Source: Hydractinia symbiolongicarpus
Taxonomy: Eukaryota; Cnidaria; Hydrozoa; Anthoathecata; Hydractiniidae
Direction: 5' to 3'
Assembly (NCBI RefSeq): GCF_029227915.1
Contig: NC_079881.1
Span: 496,001-560,000 of the forward strand
Length of the DNA: 64,000 bases
Shown: positions 23,990 to 38,055 of the stretch, in pieces
Layout of the letters: each line of letters starts with the position of its first letter
How positions within the stretch are numbered: the stretch's first letter is position 1
Made by a program: the position numbers and the translations under genes
The notes under the pieces: model-generated
Database searches by the model: none
What the model was told of the DNA's origin: nothing
The model's input: the letters and a program-made list of their open reading frames with translations, nothing else

Positions 23990-26832
23990 CATTTATTCAG
24001 CGTCTCATCAAAAATGAAAACATTTTTGAAAACTACAAGTTTCATGGGCTTTAGTGGTGAAATAATGATTTAAAAAATCGTTCGGGAAATGAGTTTACTC
24101 CCTGGGTACTTTCTTTGTATACTTTTGACTATACGGGCCGAGTCCGGGGTTTACGGGAAATCGCGGGTTTTCGTTTGCTGGCGATTAAACTCCTTTTATT
24201 CAGCGTCTCATCAAAAATGAAAACATTTTTGAAAACTACAACTCTCATGCGCTTTAGTGGTGAAAAGATAATTTAAAAAATTGTTTTGGAAATGAGTTTA
24301 CTCACAGGGTACTTTCTTTGTATACATTCGACTATACGGGCCAAGCCCGGGATTTACGGGAAATCGCGGAATTTCGTTTGCCGGCAATTAAACCACTTTC
24401 ACTAAGCGTCTCATCAAAAATGAAAACATTTCTGAAAACTACAAGTCTCATGCGTTTTAGTGGTGAAAAAATAGTTTAAAAAATCGTTCGGGAAATGGGT
24501 TTACTCCCTGGGTACTTTCTTTGTATATTTTTGACTATACGGGCCGAGTTGGAGATTTACGGGAAGTCGCGGGTTTTCGTTTGCCGGCGATTAAACTTCT
24601 TTTATTCAGCGTCTCATCAAAAATGAAAACATTTTTAAAAACTACAAGTCTCATGGGCTTTAGTGGTTAAATAATAATTTAAAAAATCGTTCGGAAATGA
24701 GTTTACTTCCTGGGTACTTTCTTTGAATACATTCGACTATACGGGCCAAGCCCGGGATGTACGGGAAATCGCGGGTTTCGTTTGCCAGCGATTAAACCAC
24801 TTTCATTAACCGTGTCATCAAAAATGAAAACATTTCTGAAAACTACAAGTCTCATGCGTTTAGTGATGAAAAAATAATTTAAAAAATCGTTCGGGAAATG
24901 AGTTTACTCCCTGGGTACTTTCTTTGTATACTTTTGACTATACGGGCCGAGTCCGGGATTTACGGGAAGTCGCGGGTTTTCGTTTGCCGGCGATTAAACT
25001 TCTTTTATTCAGCGTCTCATCAAAAAAGAAAACATTTTTGAAAAGTACAAGTCGCATGCGTTTTAGTGGTGAAATAATAATTTAAAAAATCGTTCGGGAA
25101 GTGAGTTTACTCCCAGGGTACTTTCTTTGTATACTTTTGACTATACGGACCGAGTCCGGGGTTTACGGGAAATGGCGGGTTTTCGTTTGCCGGCGATTAA
25201 ACTCCTTTTATACAGCGTCTCATCAAAAATGAAAACATTTCTGAAAACTACAAGTCTCATGCATTTTAGTGGTAAAAAAAAAAAAAAATTAAAAAATCGT
25301 TCGGGAAATGAGTTTAATACCTGGGTACTTTCTTTGTATACTTTTGACTATACGGGCCGAATCCGGGATTTACAGGAAATCGCAGGTTTTCGTTTGCCGG
25401 CGATTAAACTTCATTTATTCAGCGTCTCATCAAAAATGAAAACATTTTTGAAAACTACAAGTCTCATGGGCTTTAGTGGTGAAATAATAATTTAAAAAAT
25501 CGTTCGGGAAATGAGTTTACTCCCTGGGTACTTTCTTTGTATACTTTTGACTATACGGGCCGAGTCCGGGGTTTACGGGAAATGGCGGGTTTTCGTTTGC
25601 CGGCGATTAAACTCCTTTTATTCAGCGTCTCATCAAAAATGAAAACATTTTTGAAAACTACAAGTCTCATGCGCTTTAGTGGTGAAAAGATAATTTAAAA
25701 AATCGTTTTGGAAATGAGTTTACTCACAGGGTACTTTCTTTGTATACTTTTGACTATACGGGTCGAGTCCGGGATTTACGGGAAGTCGCGAATTTTCGTT
25801 TGCCGGCGATTAAACCACTTTCATTAGGCGTCTCATCAAAAATGAAAACATTTCTAAAAACTACAAGTCTCATGCGCTTTAGTGGTGAAAAGATAATTTA
25901 AAAAATCGTTTTGGAAATGAGTTTACTCACAGGGTACTTTCTTTGTATATTTTTGACTATACGGGCCGAGTTGGAGATTTACGGGAAGTCGCGGGTTTTC
26001 GTGTGCCGGCGATTAAACTTCTTTTATTCAGCGTGTCATCAAAAGTGAAAACATTTTTAAAAACGGCAAGTCTCATGGGCTTTAGTGGTTAAATAATAAT
26101 TTAAAAAATCGTTCGGGAAATGAGTTTACTCCCTGGGTACTTTCTTTGTATACTTTTGACTATACGGGCCGAGTCCAGGATTTACGGGAAATCGCAGGTT
26201 TTCGTTTGCCGGCGATTAAACTTCTTTTATTCAGCGTCTCATCAAAAATGAAAACATTTTTGTAAACTACAAGTCTCATGCGTTTTAGTGGTGAAAAGAT
26301 ATTTTAAAAAATCGCTTGGGAGAAGAGTTTACTCCCTGGGTACTTTCTTTGTATACTTTTGACTATACGGGCCGAGTCCGGGGTTTACGGGAAATGGCGG
26401 GTTTTCGTTTGCCGGCGATTAAACTTCTTTTATTCAGCATCTCATCAAAAATGAAAACATTTTTGAAAACTACAAGTCTCATGCGTTTTAGTGGTGAAAA
26501 GATAATTTAAAAAATGGTTTTGGAAATGAGTTTACTCACAGGGTACTTTCTTTGTATACATTCGACTATACAAGCCAAGCCCTGGATTTACGGGAAATGG
26601 CGGGTTTTCGTTTGCCGGCGATTAAACCACTTTCATTAAGCGTCTCATCAAAAATGAAAACATTTTTGAAAACTACAAGTGTCATGCGTTTTAGTGGTGA
26701 AAAAATAATTTAAAAAATCGTTCGGGAAATGAGTTTACTCCCTGGTTACCTTCTTTGTATACTTTTGACTATACGGGCCGAGTCCGGGATTTACGGGAAA
26801 TCGCGGGTTTTCGTTTGCCGGCGATTAAACTT
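23990..26832 (-). repeat. 14-monomer duplication unit, copy 1 (2843 bp)
   Basis: Tandem partner of 26833-29675. Matching private variants at a constant 2843 bp offset include agtttcatgg (24038 and 26881), ctacaactctcatgcg, the A15 tract (25274 and 28117), cgttcggaaatgag, tacaagtcgcatg (25046 and 27889), cgtgtgccggcg, and gcttgggagaagag. All positions that I compared by eye agree, including homopolymer length. This makes it one of the youngest events in the window. The boundary could lie anywhere in the roughly 48 bp of shared sequence (23942-23990 / 26785-26833). Confidence 0.85.
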
Positions 26833-29675
26833 CATTTATTCAGCGTCTCATCAAAAATGAAAACATTTTTGAAAACTACAAGTTTCATGGGCTTTAGTGG
26901 TGAAATAATGATTTAAAAAATCGTTCGGGAAATGAGTTTACTCCCTGGGTACTTTCTTTGTATACTTTTGACTATACGGGCCGAGTCCGGGGTTTACGGG
27001 AAATCGCGGGTTTTCGTTTGCTGGCGATTAAACTCCTTTTATTCAGCGTCTCATCAAAAATGAAAACATTTTTGAAAACTACAACTCTCATGCGCTTTAG
27101 TGGTGAAAAGATAATTTAAAAAATTGTTTTGGAAATGAGTTTACTCACAGGGTACTTTCTTTGTATACATTCGACTATACGGGCCAAGCCCGGGATTTAC
27201 GGGAAATCGCGGAATTTCGTTTGCCGGCAATTAAACCACTTTCACTAAGCGTCTCATCAAAAATGAAAACATTTCTGAAAACTACAAGTCTCATGCGTTT
27301 TAGTGGTGAAAAAATAGTTTAAAAAATCGTTCGGGAAATGGGTTTACTCCCTGGGTACTTTCTTTGTATATTTTTGACTATACGGGCCGAGTTGGAGATT
27401 TACGGGAAGTCGCGGGTTTTCGTTTGCCGGCGATTAAACTTCTTTTATTCAGCGTCTCATCAAAAATGAAAACATTTTTAAAAACTACAAGTCTCATGGG
27501 CTTTAGTGGTTAAATAATAATTTAAAAAATCGTTCGGAAATGAGTTTACTTCCTGGGTACTTTCTTTGAATACATTCGACTATACGGGCCAAGCCCGGGA
27601 TGTACGGGAAATCGCGGGTTTCGTTTGCCAGCGATTAAACCACTTTCATTAACCGTGTCATCAAAAATGAAAACATTTCTGAAAACTACAAGTCTCATGC
27701 GTTTAGTGATGAAAAAATAATTTAAAAAATCGTTCGGGAAATGAGTTTACTCCCTGGGTACTTTCTTTGTATACTTTTGACTATACGGGCCGAGTCCGGG
27801 ATTTACGGGAAGTCGCGGGTTTTCGTTTGCCGGCGATTAAACTTCTTTTATTCAGCGTCTCATCAAAAAAGAAAACATTTTTGAAAAGTACAAGTCGCAT
27901 GCGTTTTAGTGGTGAAATAATAATTTAAAAAATCGTTCGGGAAGTGAGTTTACTCCCAGGGTACTTTCTTTGTATACTTTTGACTATACGGACCGAGTCC
28001 GGGGTTTACGGGAAATGGCGGGTTTTCGTTTGCCGGCGATTAAACTCCTTTTATACAGCGTCTCATCAAAAATGAAAACATTTCTGAAAACTACAAGTCT
28101 CATGCATTTTAGTGGTAAAAAAAAAAAAAAATTAAAAAATCGTTCGGGAAATGAGTTTAATACCTGGGTACTTTCTTTGTATACTTTTGACTATACGGGC
28201 CGAATCCGGGATTTACAGGAAATCGCAGGTTTTCGTTTGCCGGCGATTAAACTTCATTTATTCAGCGTCTCATCAAAAATGAAAACATTTTTGAAAACTA
28301 CAAGTCTCATGGGCTTTAGTGGTGAAATAATAATTTAAAAAATCGTTCGGGAAATGAGTTTACTCCCTGGGTACTTTCTTTGTATACTTTTGACTATACG
28401 GGCCGAGTCCGGGGTTTACGGGAAATGGCGGGTTTTCGTTTGCCGGCGATTAAACTCCTTTTATTCAGCGTCTCATCAAAAATGAAAACATTTTTGAAAA
28501 CTACAAGTCTCATGCGCTTTAGTGGTGAAAAGATAATTTAAAAAATCGTTTTGGAAATGAGTTTACTCACAGGGTACTTTCTTTGTATACTTTTGACTAT
28601 ACGGGTCGAGTCCGGGATTTACGGGAAGTCGCGAATTTTCGTTTGCCGGCGATTAAACCACTTTCATTAGGCGTCTCATCAAAAATGAAAACATTTCTAA
28701 AAACTACAAGTCTCATGCGCTTTAGTGGTGAAAAGATAATTTAAAAAATCGTTTTGGAAATGAGTTTACTCACAGGGTACTTTCTTTGTATATTTTTGAC
28801 TATACGGGCCGAGTTGGAGATTTACGGGAAGTCGCGGGTTTTCGTGTGCCGGCGATTAAACTTCTTTTATTCAGCGTGTCATCAAAAGTGAAAACATTTT
28901 TAAAAACGGCAAGTCTCATGGGCTTTAGTGGTTAAATAATAATTTAAAAAATCGTTCGGGAAATGAGTTTACTCCCTGGGTACTTTCTTTGTATACTTTT
29001 GACTATACGGGCCGAGTCCAGGATTTACGGGAAATCGCAGGTTTTCGTTTGCCGGCGATTAAACTTCTTTTATTCAGCGTCTCATCAAAAATGAAAACAT
29101 TTTTGTAAACTACAAGTCTCATGCGTTTTAGTGGTGAAAAGATATTTTAAAAAATCGCTTGGGAGAAGAGTTTACTCCCTGGGTACTTTCTTTGTATACT
29201 TTTGACTATACGGGCCGAGTCCGGGGTTTACGGGAAATGGCGGGTTTTCGTTTGCCGGCGATTAAACTTCTTTTATTCAGCATCTCATCAAAAATGAAAA
29301 CATTTTTGAAAACTACAAGTCTCATGCGTTTTAGTGGTGAAAAGATAATTTAAAAAATGGTTTTGGAAATGAGTTTACTCACAGGGTACTTTCTTTGTAT
29401 ACATTCGACTATACAAGCCAAGCCCTGGATTTACGGGAAATGGCGGGTTTTCGTTTGCCGGCGATTAAACCACTTTCATTAAGCGTCTCATCAAAAATGA
29501 AAACATTTTTGAAAACTACAAGTGTCATGCGTTTTAGTGGTGAAAAAATAATTTAAAAAATCGTTCGGGAAATGAGTTTACTCCCTGGTTACCTTCTTTG
29601 TATACTTTTGACTATACGGGCCGAGTCCGGGATTTACGGGAAATCGCGGGTTTTCGTTTGCCGGCGATTAAACTT
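26833..29675 (-). repeat. 14-monomer duplication unit, copy 2 (2843 bp)
   Basis: Direct tandem copy of the preceding unit. It ends where aaacttcatttattcag (26832 onward) is replaced by aaacttcttttattcag (29675 onward). Two open frames of 122 and 64 codons are therefore duplicated exactly (25127/27970 and 26316/29159), which is a result of array duplication and not of coding constraint. Confidence 0.85.
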
Positions 29676-31745
29676 CTTTTATTCAGCGTCTCATCAAAAA
29701 TGAAAACATTTTTAAAAACTACAAGTCTCGTGGGCTTTAGTGGTGAAATAATAATTTAAAAAATCGTTCGGGAAATGAGTTTACTCCCTGGGTACCTTAT
29801 TTGTATACTTTTGACTATACGGGCCGAATCCGGGATTTACGGGAAATCGCGGGTTTTCGTTTGCCGGCGATTAAACTTCATTTATTCAGCGTCTCATCAA
29901 AAATGAAAACATTTTTGAAAACTACAAGTCTCATGGGCTTTAGTGGTGAAATAATAATTTAAAAAATCGTTCGGGAAATGAGTTTACTCCCTGGGTACTT
30001 TCTTTGTATACTTTTGACTATACGGGCCGAGTCCGGGGTTTACGGGAAATGGCGGGTTTTCGTTTGCCGGCGATTAAACTCCTTTTATTCAGCGTCTCAT
30101 CTAAAATGAAAACATTTTTCAAAGCCACAAGTCTCATGCACTTTAGTGGTGAAAAGATAATTTAAAAAATCGTTTTGGAAATGAGTTTACTCACAGGGTA
30201 CTTTCTTTGTATACATTCGACTATACGGGCCAAGCCCGGGATTTACGGGAAATCACGGAATTTCGTTTGCCGGCGATTAAACTTCATTTATTCAGCGTCT
30301 CATCAAAAATGAAAACATTTTTGAAAACTACAAGTCTCATGGGCTTTAGTGGTGAAATAATAATTTAAAAAATCGTTCGGGAAATGAGTTTACTCCCTGG
30401 GTACTTTCTTTGTATACTTTTGACTATACGGGCCGAGTCCGGGGTTTACGGGAAATCGCGGGTTTTCGTTTGCTGGCGATTAAACTCCTTTTATTCAGCG
30501 TCTCATCAAAAATGAAAACATTTTTGAAAACTACAACTCTCATGCGCTTTAGTGGTGAAAAGATAATTTAAGAAATCGTTTTGGAAATGAGTTTACTCAC
30601 AGCGTACTTTCTTTGTATACATTCGACTATACGGGCGAAGCCCGGGATTTACGGGAAATCGCGGAATTTCGTTTGCCGGCAATTAAACCACTTTCACTAA
30701 GCGTCTCATCAAAAATGAAAACATTTCTGAACACTACAAGTCTCATGCGTTTTAGTGGTGAAAAAATAGTTTAAAAAATCGTTCGGGAAATGGGTTTACT
30801 CCCTGGGTACTTTCTTTGTATATTTTTGACTATACGGGCCGAGTTGGAGATTTACGAGAAGTCGCGGGTTTTCGTTTGCCGGCGATTAAACTTCTTTTAT
30901 TCAGCGTCTCATCAAAAATGAAAATATTTTTAAAAACTACAAGTCTCATGGGCTTTAGTGGTTAAATAATAATTTAAAAAATCGTTCGGGAAATTAGTTT
31001 ACTCCCTGGGTACTTTCTTTGTATACATTCGACTATACGGGCCAAGCACGGGATGTACGGGAAATCGCGTGTTTCGTTTGCCGGCGATTAAACCACTTTC
31101 ATTAAGCGTCTCAACAAAAATGAAAACATTTCTGAAAACTACAAGTGTCATGCGTTTTAGTGAAGAAAAAATAATTTAAAAAATCGTTCCGGAAATGAGT
31201 TTACTCCCTGGGTACTTTCTTTGTATACTTTTGACTATACAGGCCGAGTCCGGGATTTACGGGAAGTCGCGGGTTTTCGTTTGCCGGCGATTAAACTTGT
31301 TTTATTCAGCGTCTCATCAAAAATGAAAACATTTTTGAAAACTACAAGTCTCATGCGTTTTAGTGGTGAAAAGATAATTTAAAAAATCGTTTTGTAAATG
31401 AGTTTACTCCCAGGGTACTTTCTTTGCATACTTTTGGCTATACGGCCGAGTCGGGGATTTTCCGGGAAGTTGCGGGTTTTCGTTTGCCGGCGATTAAACT
31501 TCTTTTATTCAGCGTGTCATCAAAAGTGAAAACATTTTTAAAAACGGCAAGTCTCATGGGCTTTAGTGGATAAATAATAATTTAAAAAATCGTTCGGGAA
31601 ATGAGTTTACTCCCTGGGTACTTTCTTTGTATACTTTTGACTATACGGGCCGAGTCCAGGATTTACGGGAAGTCGCGGGTTTTCGTTTGCCGGCGATTAA
31701 ACTTCTTTTATTCAGCGTCTCATCAAAAATGAAAACATTTTTGTA
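29676..31745 (-). repeat. Reverse satellite with partial copies of the 14-monomer unit
   Basis: About ten monomers. Several repeat types from the unit upstream, such as ctacaactctcatgcg near 30533 (about 17 monomers after its partner near 27080) and gccgagttggagattt near 30840. Others (gtcggggattttccggg near 31449) recur only near 45422. No unique sequence or gene was seen. Confidence 0.72.
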
Positions 31746-33594
31746 AACTACAAGTCTCATGCGTTTTAGTGGTGAAAAAATATTTTAAAAAATCGCTCGG
31801 GAGAAGAGTTTACTCCCTGGGTACTTTCTTTGTATACTTTTGACTATACGGGCCGAGTCCGGGGTTTACGGGAAATAGCGGGTTTTCGTTTGCCGGCGAT
31901 TAAACTTCTTTTATTCAGCGTCTCATCAAAAATGAAAACATTTTTGAAAACTACAAGTCTCATGCGTTTTAGTGGTGAAAAGATAATTTAAAAAATGGTT
32001 TTGGAAATGAGTTTACTCACAGGGTACTTTCTTTGTATACATTCGACTATACAAGCCAAGCCCGGGATTTACGGGAAATCGCGGGTTTTCGTTTGCCGGC
32101 GATTAAACCACTTTCATTAAGCGTCTCATCAAAAATGAAAACATTTTTGAAAACTACAAGTGTCATGCGTTTTAGTGGTGAAAAAATAATTTAAAAAATC
32201 CTTCGGGAAATGAGTTTACTCCCTGGTTACCTTCTTTGTATACTTTTGACTATACGGGCCGAGTCCGGGATTTACGGGAAATCGCGGGTTTTCGTTTGCC
32301 GGCGATTAAACTTCTTTTATTCAGCGTCTCATCAAAAATGAAAACATTTTTAAAAACTACAAGTCTCGTGGGCTTTAGTGGTGAAATAATAATTTAAAAA
32401 ATCGTTCCGGAAATGAGTTTACTCCCTGGGTACTTTCTTTGTATACTTTTGACTATACGGGCTGAGTCCGGGGTTTACGGGAAATGGCGGGTTTTCGTTT
32501 GCCGGCGAATAAACTTCTTTTATTCAGCGTCTCATCAGAAATGAAAACATTTTTGAAAACTACAAGTCTCATGCGTTTTAGTGGTGAAAAGATAATTTAA
32601 AAAATCGTTTTGGAAATGAGTTTACTCCCTGGGTACTTCCTTTGTATGCTTTTGACTATACGGGCCGAGTCGGGGATTTACGGGAAGTCGCGGGTTTTCG
32701 TTTGCCGGCGATTAAACTTCTTTTATTCAGCGTCTCATCAAAAATGAAAACATTTTTAAAAACTACAAGTCTCATGTGCTTTAGTGCTGAAAAAATAATT
32801 TAAAAAATCGTTCGGGAAATGAGTATACTCCCTGGGTACTTCCTTTGTATACTTTTGGCTATACGGGCCGAGTCCGGGGTTTACGGAAAATGGCGGGTTT
32901 TCGTTTGCCGGCGATTAAACTTCTTTTATTCAGCGTCTCATCAAAAATGAAAACATTTTTAAAAACTACAAGTCTCATGGGCTTTAGTGGTTAAATAATA
33001 ATTTAAAAAATCGTTCGGAAATGAGTTTACTTCCTGGGTACTTTCTTTGTATACATTCGACTATACGGGCCAAGCCCGGGATGTACGGGAAATCGCGGGT
33101 TTCGTTTGCCGGCGATTAAACCACTTTCATTAATCGTGTCATCAAAAATGAAAACATTTCTGAAAACTACAAGTCTCATGCGTTTTAGTGTTGAAAAAAT
33201 AATTTAAAAAATCGTTCGGGAAATGTGTTTACTCCCTGGGTACTTTCTTTGTATACTTTTGACTATATGGGCCGAGTCGGAGATTTACAGGAAGTCGCGG
33301 GTTTTCGTTTGCCCGCGATTAAACTTCTTTTATTCAGCGTCTCATCAAAATTGAAAACATTTTTAAAAACTACAAGTCTCATGGGCTTTAGTGGTTAAAT
33401 AATAATTTAAAAAATCGTTCGGGAAATGAGTTTACTCCCTGGGTACTTTCTTTGTATACATTCGACTATGCAGGCCAAGGCCGGGATGTACGGGAAATCG
33501 CGGGTTTCGTTTGCCGGCGATTAAACCACTTTCATTAAGCGTCTCATCAAAAATGAAAACATTTCTGAAAACTACAAGTCTCATGCGTTTTAGT
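31746..33594 (-). repeat. Nine-monomer segment, copy A (partner 35998-37846)
   Basis: Monomer order and private variants match 35998-37846 at an offset near 4252 bp (21 monomer lengths): gaaaaaatattttaaaa with cgctcgggagaagag, cctttgtatgcttttgac (32639 and 36891), gtgctttagtgctg, gagtatactccc, and tgcaggccaaggccggg. Differences are few, such as aaatagcggg near 31874 against aaatggcggg. Confidence 0.78.
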
Positions 33595-36000
33595 GGTGAA
33601 AAGATAATTTAAAAAATCGTTTTGGAAATGAGTTTACTCACAGGGTACTTTCTTTGTATACATTCGACTATACGGCCAAACCTGGGATTTACGGGAAATC
33701 GCGGGTTTTTGTTTGCCAGCGATTAAACCACTTTCATTAAGCGTCTCATCAAAAATGAAAACATTTCTGAAAACTACAAGTCTCATGCGTTTTAGTGGTG
33801 AAAAAATAATTTAAAAGATCGTTCCGGAAATGAGTTTACTCCTTGGCTACCTTCTTTGTATACTTTTGACTATACGGGCCGAGTCCGGCATTTACGGGAA
33901 ATCGCGGGTTTTCGTTTGCCGGCGATTAAACTTCTTTTATTCAGCGTCTCATCAAAATTGAAAACATTTTTAAAAACTACAAGTCTCATGGGCTTTAGTG
34001 GTTAAATAATAATTTAAAAAATCGTTCGGGAAATGAGTTTACTCCCTGGGTACTTTCTTTGTATAATTCGACTATGCAGGCCAAGGCCGGGATGTACGGG
34101 AAATCGCGGGTTTCGTTTGCCGGCGATTAAACCACTTTCATTAAGCGTCTCATCAAAAATGAAAACATTTCTGAAAACTACAAGTCTCATGCGTTTTAGT
34201 GAAGAAAAAATAATTTAAAAAATCGTTCGGGAAATGAGTTTACTCCCTGGGTACTTTCTTTGTATACTTTTGACTATATAGGCCGAGTCCGGGATTTACG
34301 GGAAGTCGCGGGTTTTCGTTTGCCGGCGATTAAACTTGTTTTATTCAGCGTCTCATCAAAAATGAAAACATTTTTGAAAACTACAAGTCTCATGCGTTTT
34401 AGTGGTGAAAAGATAATTTAAAAAATCGTTTTGGAAATGAGTTTACTCACAGGGTACTTTCTTTGTATACATTCGACTATACGGCCAAACCTGGGATTTA
34501 CGGGAAATCGCGGGTTTTCGTTTGCCAGCGATTAAACCACTTTCATTAAGCGTCTCATCAAAAATGAAAACATTTCTGAAAACTACAAGTCTCATGCGTT
34601 TTAGTGGTGAAAAAATAATTTAAAAGATCGTTCGGGAAATGAGTTTACTCCTTGGCTACCTTCTTTGTATACTTTTGACTATACGGGCCGAGTCCGGCAT
34701 TTACGGGAAATCGCGGGTTTTCGTTTGCCGGCGATTAAACTTCTTTTATTCAGCGTCTCATCAAAAATAAAAACATTTTTAAAAACTACAAGTCTCATGG
34801 GCTTTAGTGGTGAAATAATAATTTAAAAAATCGTTCGGGAAATGAGTTTACTCCCAGGGTACTTTCTTTGCATACTTTTGACTATACGGGCCGAGTCGGA
34901 GATTTACGGGAAGTCGCGGGTTTTCGTTTGCCGGCGATTAAACTTCTTTTATTCAGCGTCTCATCAAAAATGAAAACATTTTTAAAAACTACAAGTCTCA
35001 TGGGCTTTAGTGGTTAAATAATAATTTAAAAAATCGTTCGGAAATGAGTTTACTTCCTGGGTACTTTCTTTGTATACATTCGACTATACGGGCCAAGCCC
35101 GGGATGTACGGGAAATCGCGGGTTTCGTTTGCCGGCGATTAAACCACTTCCATTAATCGTGTCATCAAAAATGAAAACATTTCTGAAAACTACAAGTCTC
35201 ATGCGTTTTAGTGTTGAAAAAATAATTTAAAAAATCGTTCGGGAAATGTGTTTACTCCCTGGGTACTATCTTTGTATACTTTTGACTATATGGGCCGAGT
35301 CGGAGATTTACAGGAAGTCGCGGGTTTTCGTTTGCCGGCGATTAAACTTCTTTTATTCAGCGTCTCATCAAAATTGAAAACATTTTTAAAAACTACAAGT
35401 CTCATGGGCTTTAGTGGTTAAATAATAATTTAAAAAATCGTTCGGGAAATGAGTTTACTCCCTGGGTACTTTCTTTGTATACATTCGACTATGCAGGCCA
35501 AGGCCGGGATGTACGGGAAATCGCGGGTTTCGTTTGCCGGCGATTAAACCACTTTCATTAAGCGTCTCATCAAAAATGACAACATTTCTGAAAACTACAA
35601 GTCTCATGCGTTTTAGTGAAGAAAAAATAATTTAAAAAATCGTTCGGGAAATGAGTTTACTCCCTGGGTACTTTCTTTGTATACTTTTGACTATATAGGC
35701 CGAGTCCGGGATTTACGGGAAGTCGCGGGTTTTCGTTTGCCGGCGATTAAACTTGTTTTATTCAGCGTCTCATCAAAAATGAAAACATTTTTGAAAACTG
35801 CAAGTCTCATGCGTTTTAGTGGTGAAAAGATAATTTAAAAAATCGTTTTGGAAATGAGTTTACTCACAGGGTACTTTCTTTGTATACATTCGACTATACG
35901 GCCAAACCTGGGATTTACGGGAAATCGCGGGTTTTCGTTTGCCAGCGATTAAACCACTTTCATTAAGCGTCTCATCAAAAATGAAAACATTTCTGAAAAC
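33590..36000 (-). repeat. Composite higher-order segment, copy 1 of 3
   Basis: A run of about 12 monomers. It contains ggccaaacctggg, ccttggctacc, gagtccggcattt, the two-base deletion tgtataattcgac (34062), tataggccgag with cttgttttattcag, and aaaatgacaacattt (35577). The same order appears near 39057-41330 (deletion at 39529, tgacaac at 40840) and 42500-45400 (42968 and 44686). Copies differ by loss or gain of one monomer between the two markers. Ends are approximate. Confidence 0.72.
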
Positions 36001-37846
36001 TACAAGTCTCATGCGTTTTAGTGGTGAAAAAATATTTTAAAAAATCGCTCGGGAGAAGAGTTTACTCCCTGGGTACTTTCTTTGTATACTTTTGACTATA
36101 CGGGCCGAGTCCGGGGTTTACGGGAAATGGCGGGTTTTCGTTTGCCGGCGATTAAACTTCTTTTATTCAGCGTCTCATCAAAAATGAAAACATTTTTGAA
36201 AACTACAAGTCTCATGCGTTTTAGTGGTGAAAAGATAATTTAAAAAATGGTTTTGGAAATGAGTTTACTCACAGGGTACTTTCTTTGTATACATTCGACT
36301 ATACAAGCCAAGCCCGGGATTTACGGGAAATCGCGGGTTTTCGTTTGCCGGCGATTAAACCACTTTCATTAAGCGTCTCATCAAAAATGAAAACATTTTT
36401 GAAAACTACAAGTGTCATGCGTTTTAGTGGTGAAAAAATAATTTAAAAAATCCTTCGGGAAATGAGTTTACACCCTGGTTACCTTCTTTGTATACTTTTG
36501 ACTATACGGGCCGAGTCCGGGATTTACGGGAAATCGCGGGTTTTCGTTTGCCGGCGATTAAACTTCTTTTATTCAGCGTCTCATCAAAAATGAAAACATT
36601 TTTAAAAACTACAAGTCTCGTGGGCTTTAGTGGTGAAATAATAATTTAAAAAATCGTTCGGGAAATGAGTTTACTCCCTGGGTACTTTCTTTGTATACTT
36701 TTGACTATACGGGCCGAGTCCGGGGTTTACGGGAAATGGCGGGTTTTCGTTTGCAGGCGATTAAACTTCTTTTATTCAGCGTCTCATCAGAAATGAAAAC
36801 ATTTTTGAAAACTTCAAGTCTCATGCGTTTTAGTGGTGAAAAGATAATTTAAAAAATCGTTTTGGAAATGAGTTTACTCCCTGGGTACTTCCTTTGTATG
36901 CTTTTGACTATACGGGCCGAGTCGGGGATTTACGGGAAGTCGCGGGTTTTCGTTTGCCGGCGATTAAACTTCTTTTATTCAGCGTCTCATCAAAAATGAA
37001 AACATTTTTAAAAACTACAAGTCTCATGTGCTTTAGTGCTGAAAAAATAATTTAAAAAATCGTTCGGGAAATGAGTATACTCCCTGGGTACTTCCTTTGT
37101 ATACTTTTGGCTATACGGGCCGAGTCCGGGGTTTACGGAAAATGGCGGGTTTTCGTTTGCCGGCGATTAAACTTCTTTTATTCAGCGTCTCATCAAAAAT
37201 GAAAACATTTTTAAAAACTACAAGTCTCATGGGCTTTAGTGGTTAAATAATAATTTAAAAAATCGTTCGGAAATGAGTTTACTTCCTGGGTACTTTCTTT
37301 GTATACATTCGACTATACGGGCCAAGCCCGGGATGTACGGGAAATCGCGGGTTTCGTTTGCCGGCGATTAAACCACTTTCATTAATCGTGTCATCAAAAA
37401 TGAAAACATTTCTGAAAACTACAAGTCTCATGCGTTTTAGTGTTGAAAAAATAATTTAAAAAATCGTTCGGGAAATGTGTTTACTCCCTGGGTACTTTCT
37501 TTGTATACTTTTGACTATATGGGCCGAGTCGGAGATTTACAGGAAGTCGCGGGTTTTCGTTTGCCGGCGATTAGACTTCTTTTATTCAGCGTCTCATCAA
37601 AATTGAAAACATTTTTAAAAACTACAAGTCTCATGGGCTTTAGTGGTTAAATAATAATTTAAAAAATCGTTCGGGAAATGAGTTTACTCCCTGGGTACTT
37701 TCTTTGTATACATTCGACTATGCAGGCCAAGGCCGGGATGTACGGGAAATCGCGGGTTTCGTTTGCCGGCGATTAAACCACTTTCATTAAGCGTCTCATC
37801 AAAAATGAAAACATTTCTGAAAACTACAAGTCTCATGCGTTTTAGT
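35998..37846 (-). repeat. Nine-monomer segment, copy B
   Basis: Partner of 31746-33594. The match ends where copy A continues gtggtgaaaagataa and this copy continues gtgaagaaaaaataa. Its last five monomers were then duplicated again in tandem, so the events can be ordered: the 21-monomer-offset copy came first, the local five-monomer copy later. Confidence 0.75.
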
Positions 37847-38055
37847 GAAGAAAAAATAATTTAAAAAATCGTTCGGGAAATGAGTTTACTCCCTGGGTAC
37901 TTTCTTTGTATACTTTTGACTATATAGGCCGAGTCCGGGATTTACGGGAAGTCGCGGGTTTTCGTTTGCCGGCGATTAAACTTGTTTTATTCAGCGTCTC
38001 ATCAAAAATGAAAACATTTTTGAAAACTACAAGTCTCATGCGTTTTAGTGGTGAA
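37043..38055 (-). repeat. Five-monomer unit, tandem copy 1 (1013 bp)
   Basis: Repeated immediately at 38056-39068. Shared private variants are gagtatactccc with cttttggctatac (37069 and 38082), gcgattagacttc (37570 and 38582), tgcaggccaaggccggg (37722 and 38732), and tataggccgag with cttgttttattc. Confidence 0.82.

Noticed and set aside
25127-25495. Open reading frames of 60-122 codons on both strands (for example 25127-25495, 14657-14992, 46422-46730) as genes
   Set aside because: All encode the same few peptides read from the satellite monomer. They overlap in sense and antisense, change frame at each 202-203 bp step, and end in the T/A-rich tract. They recur wherever the monomer recurs, so they reflect repetition and not coding selection.
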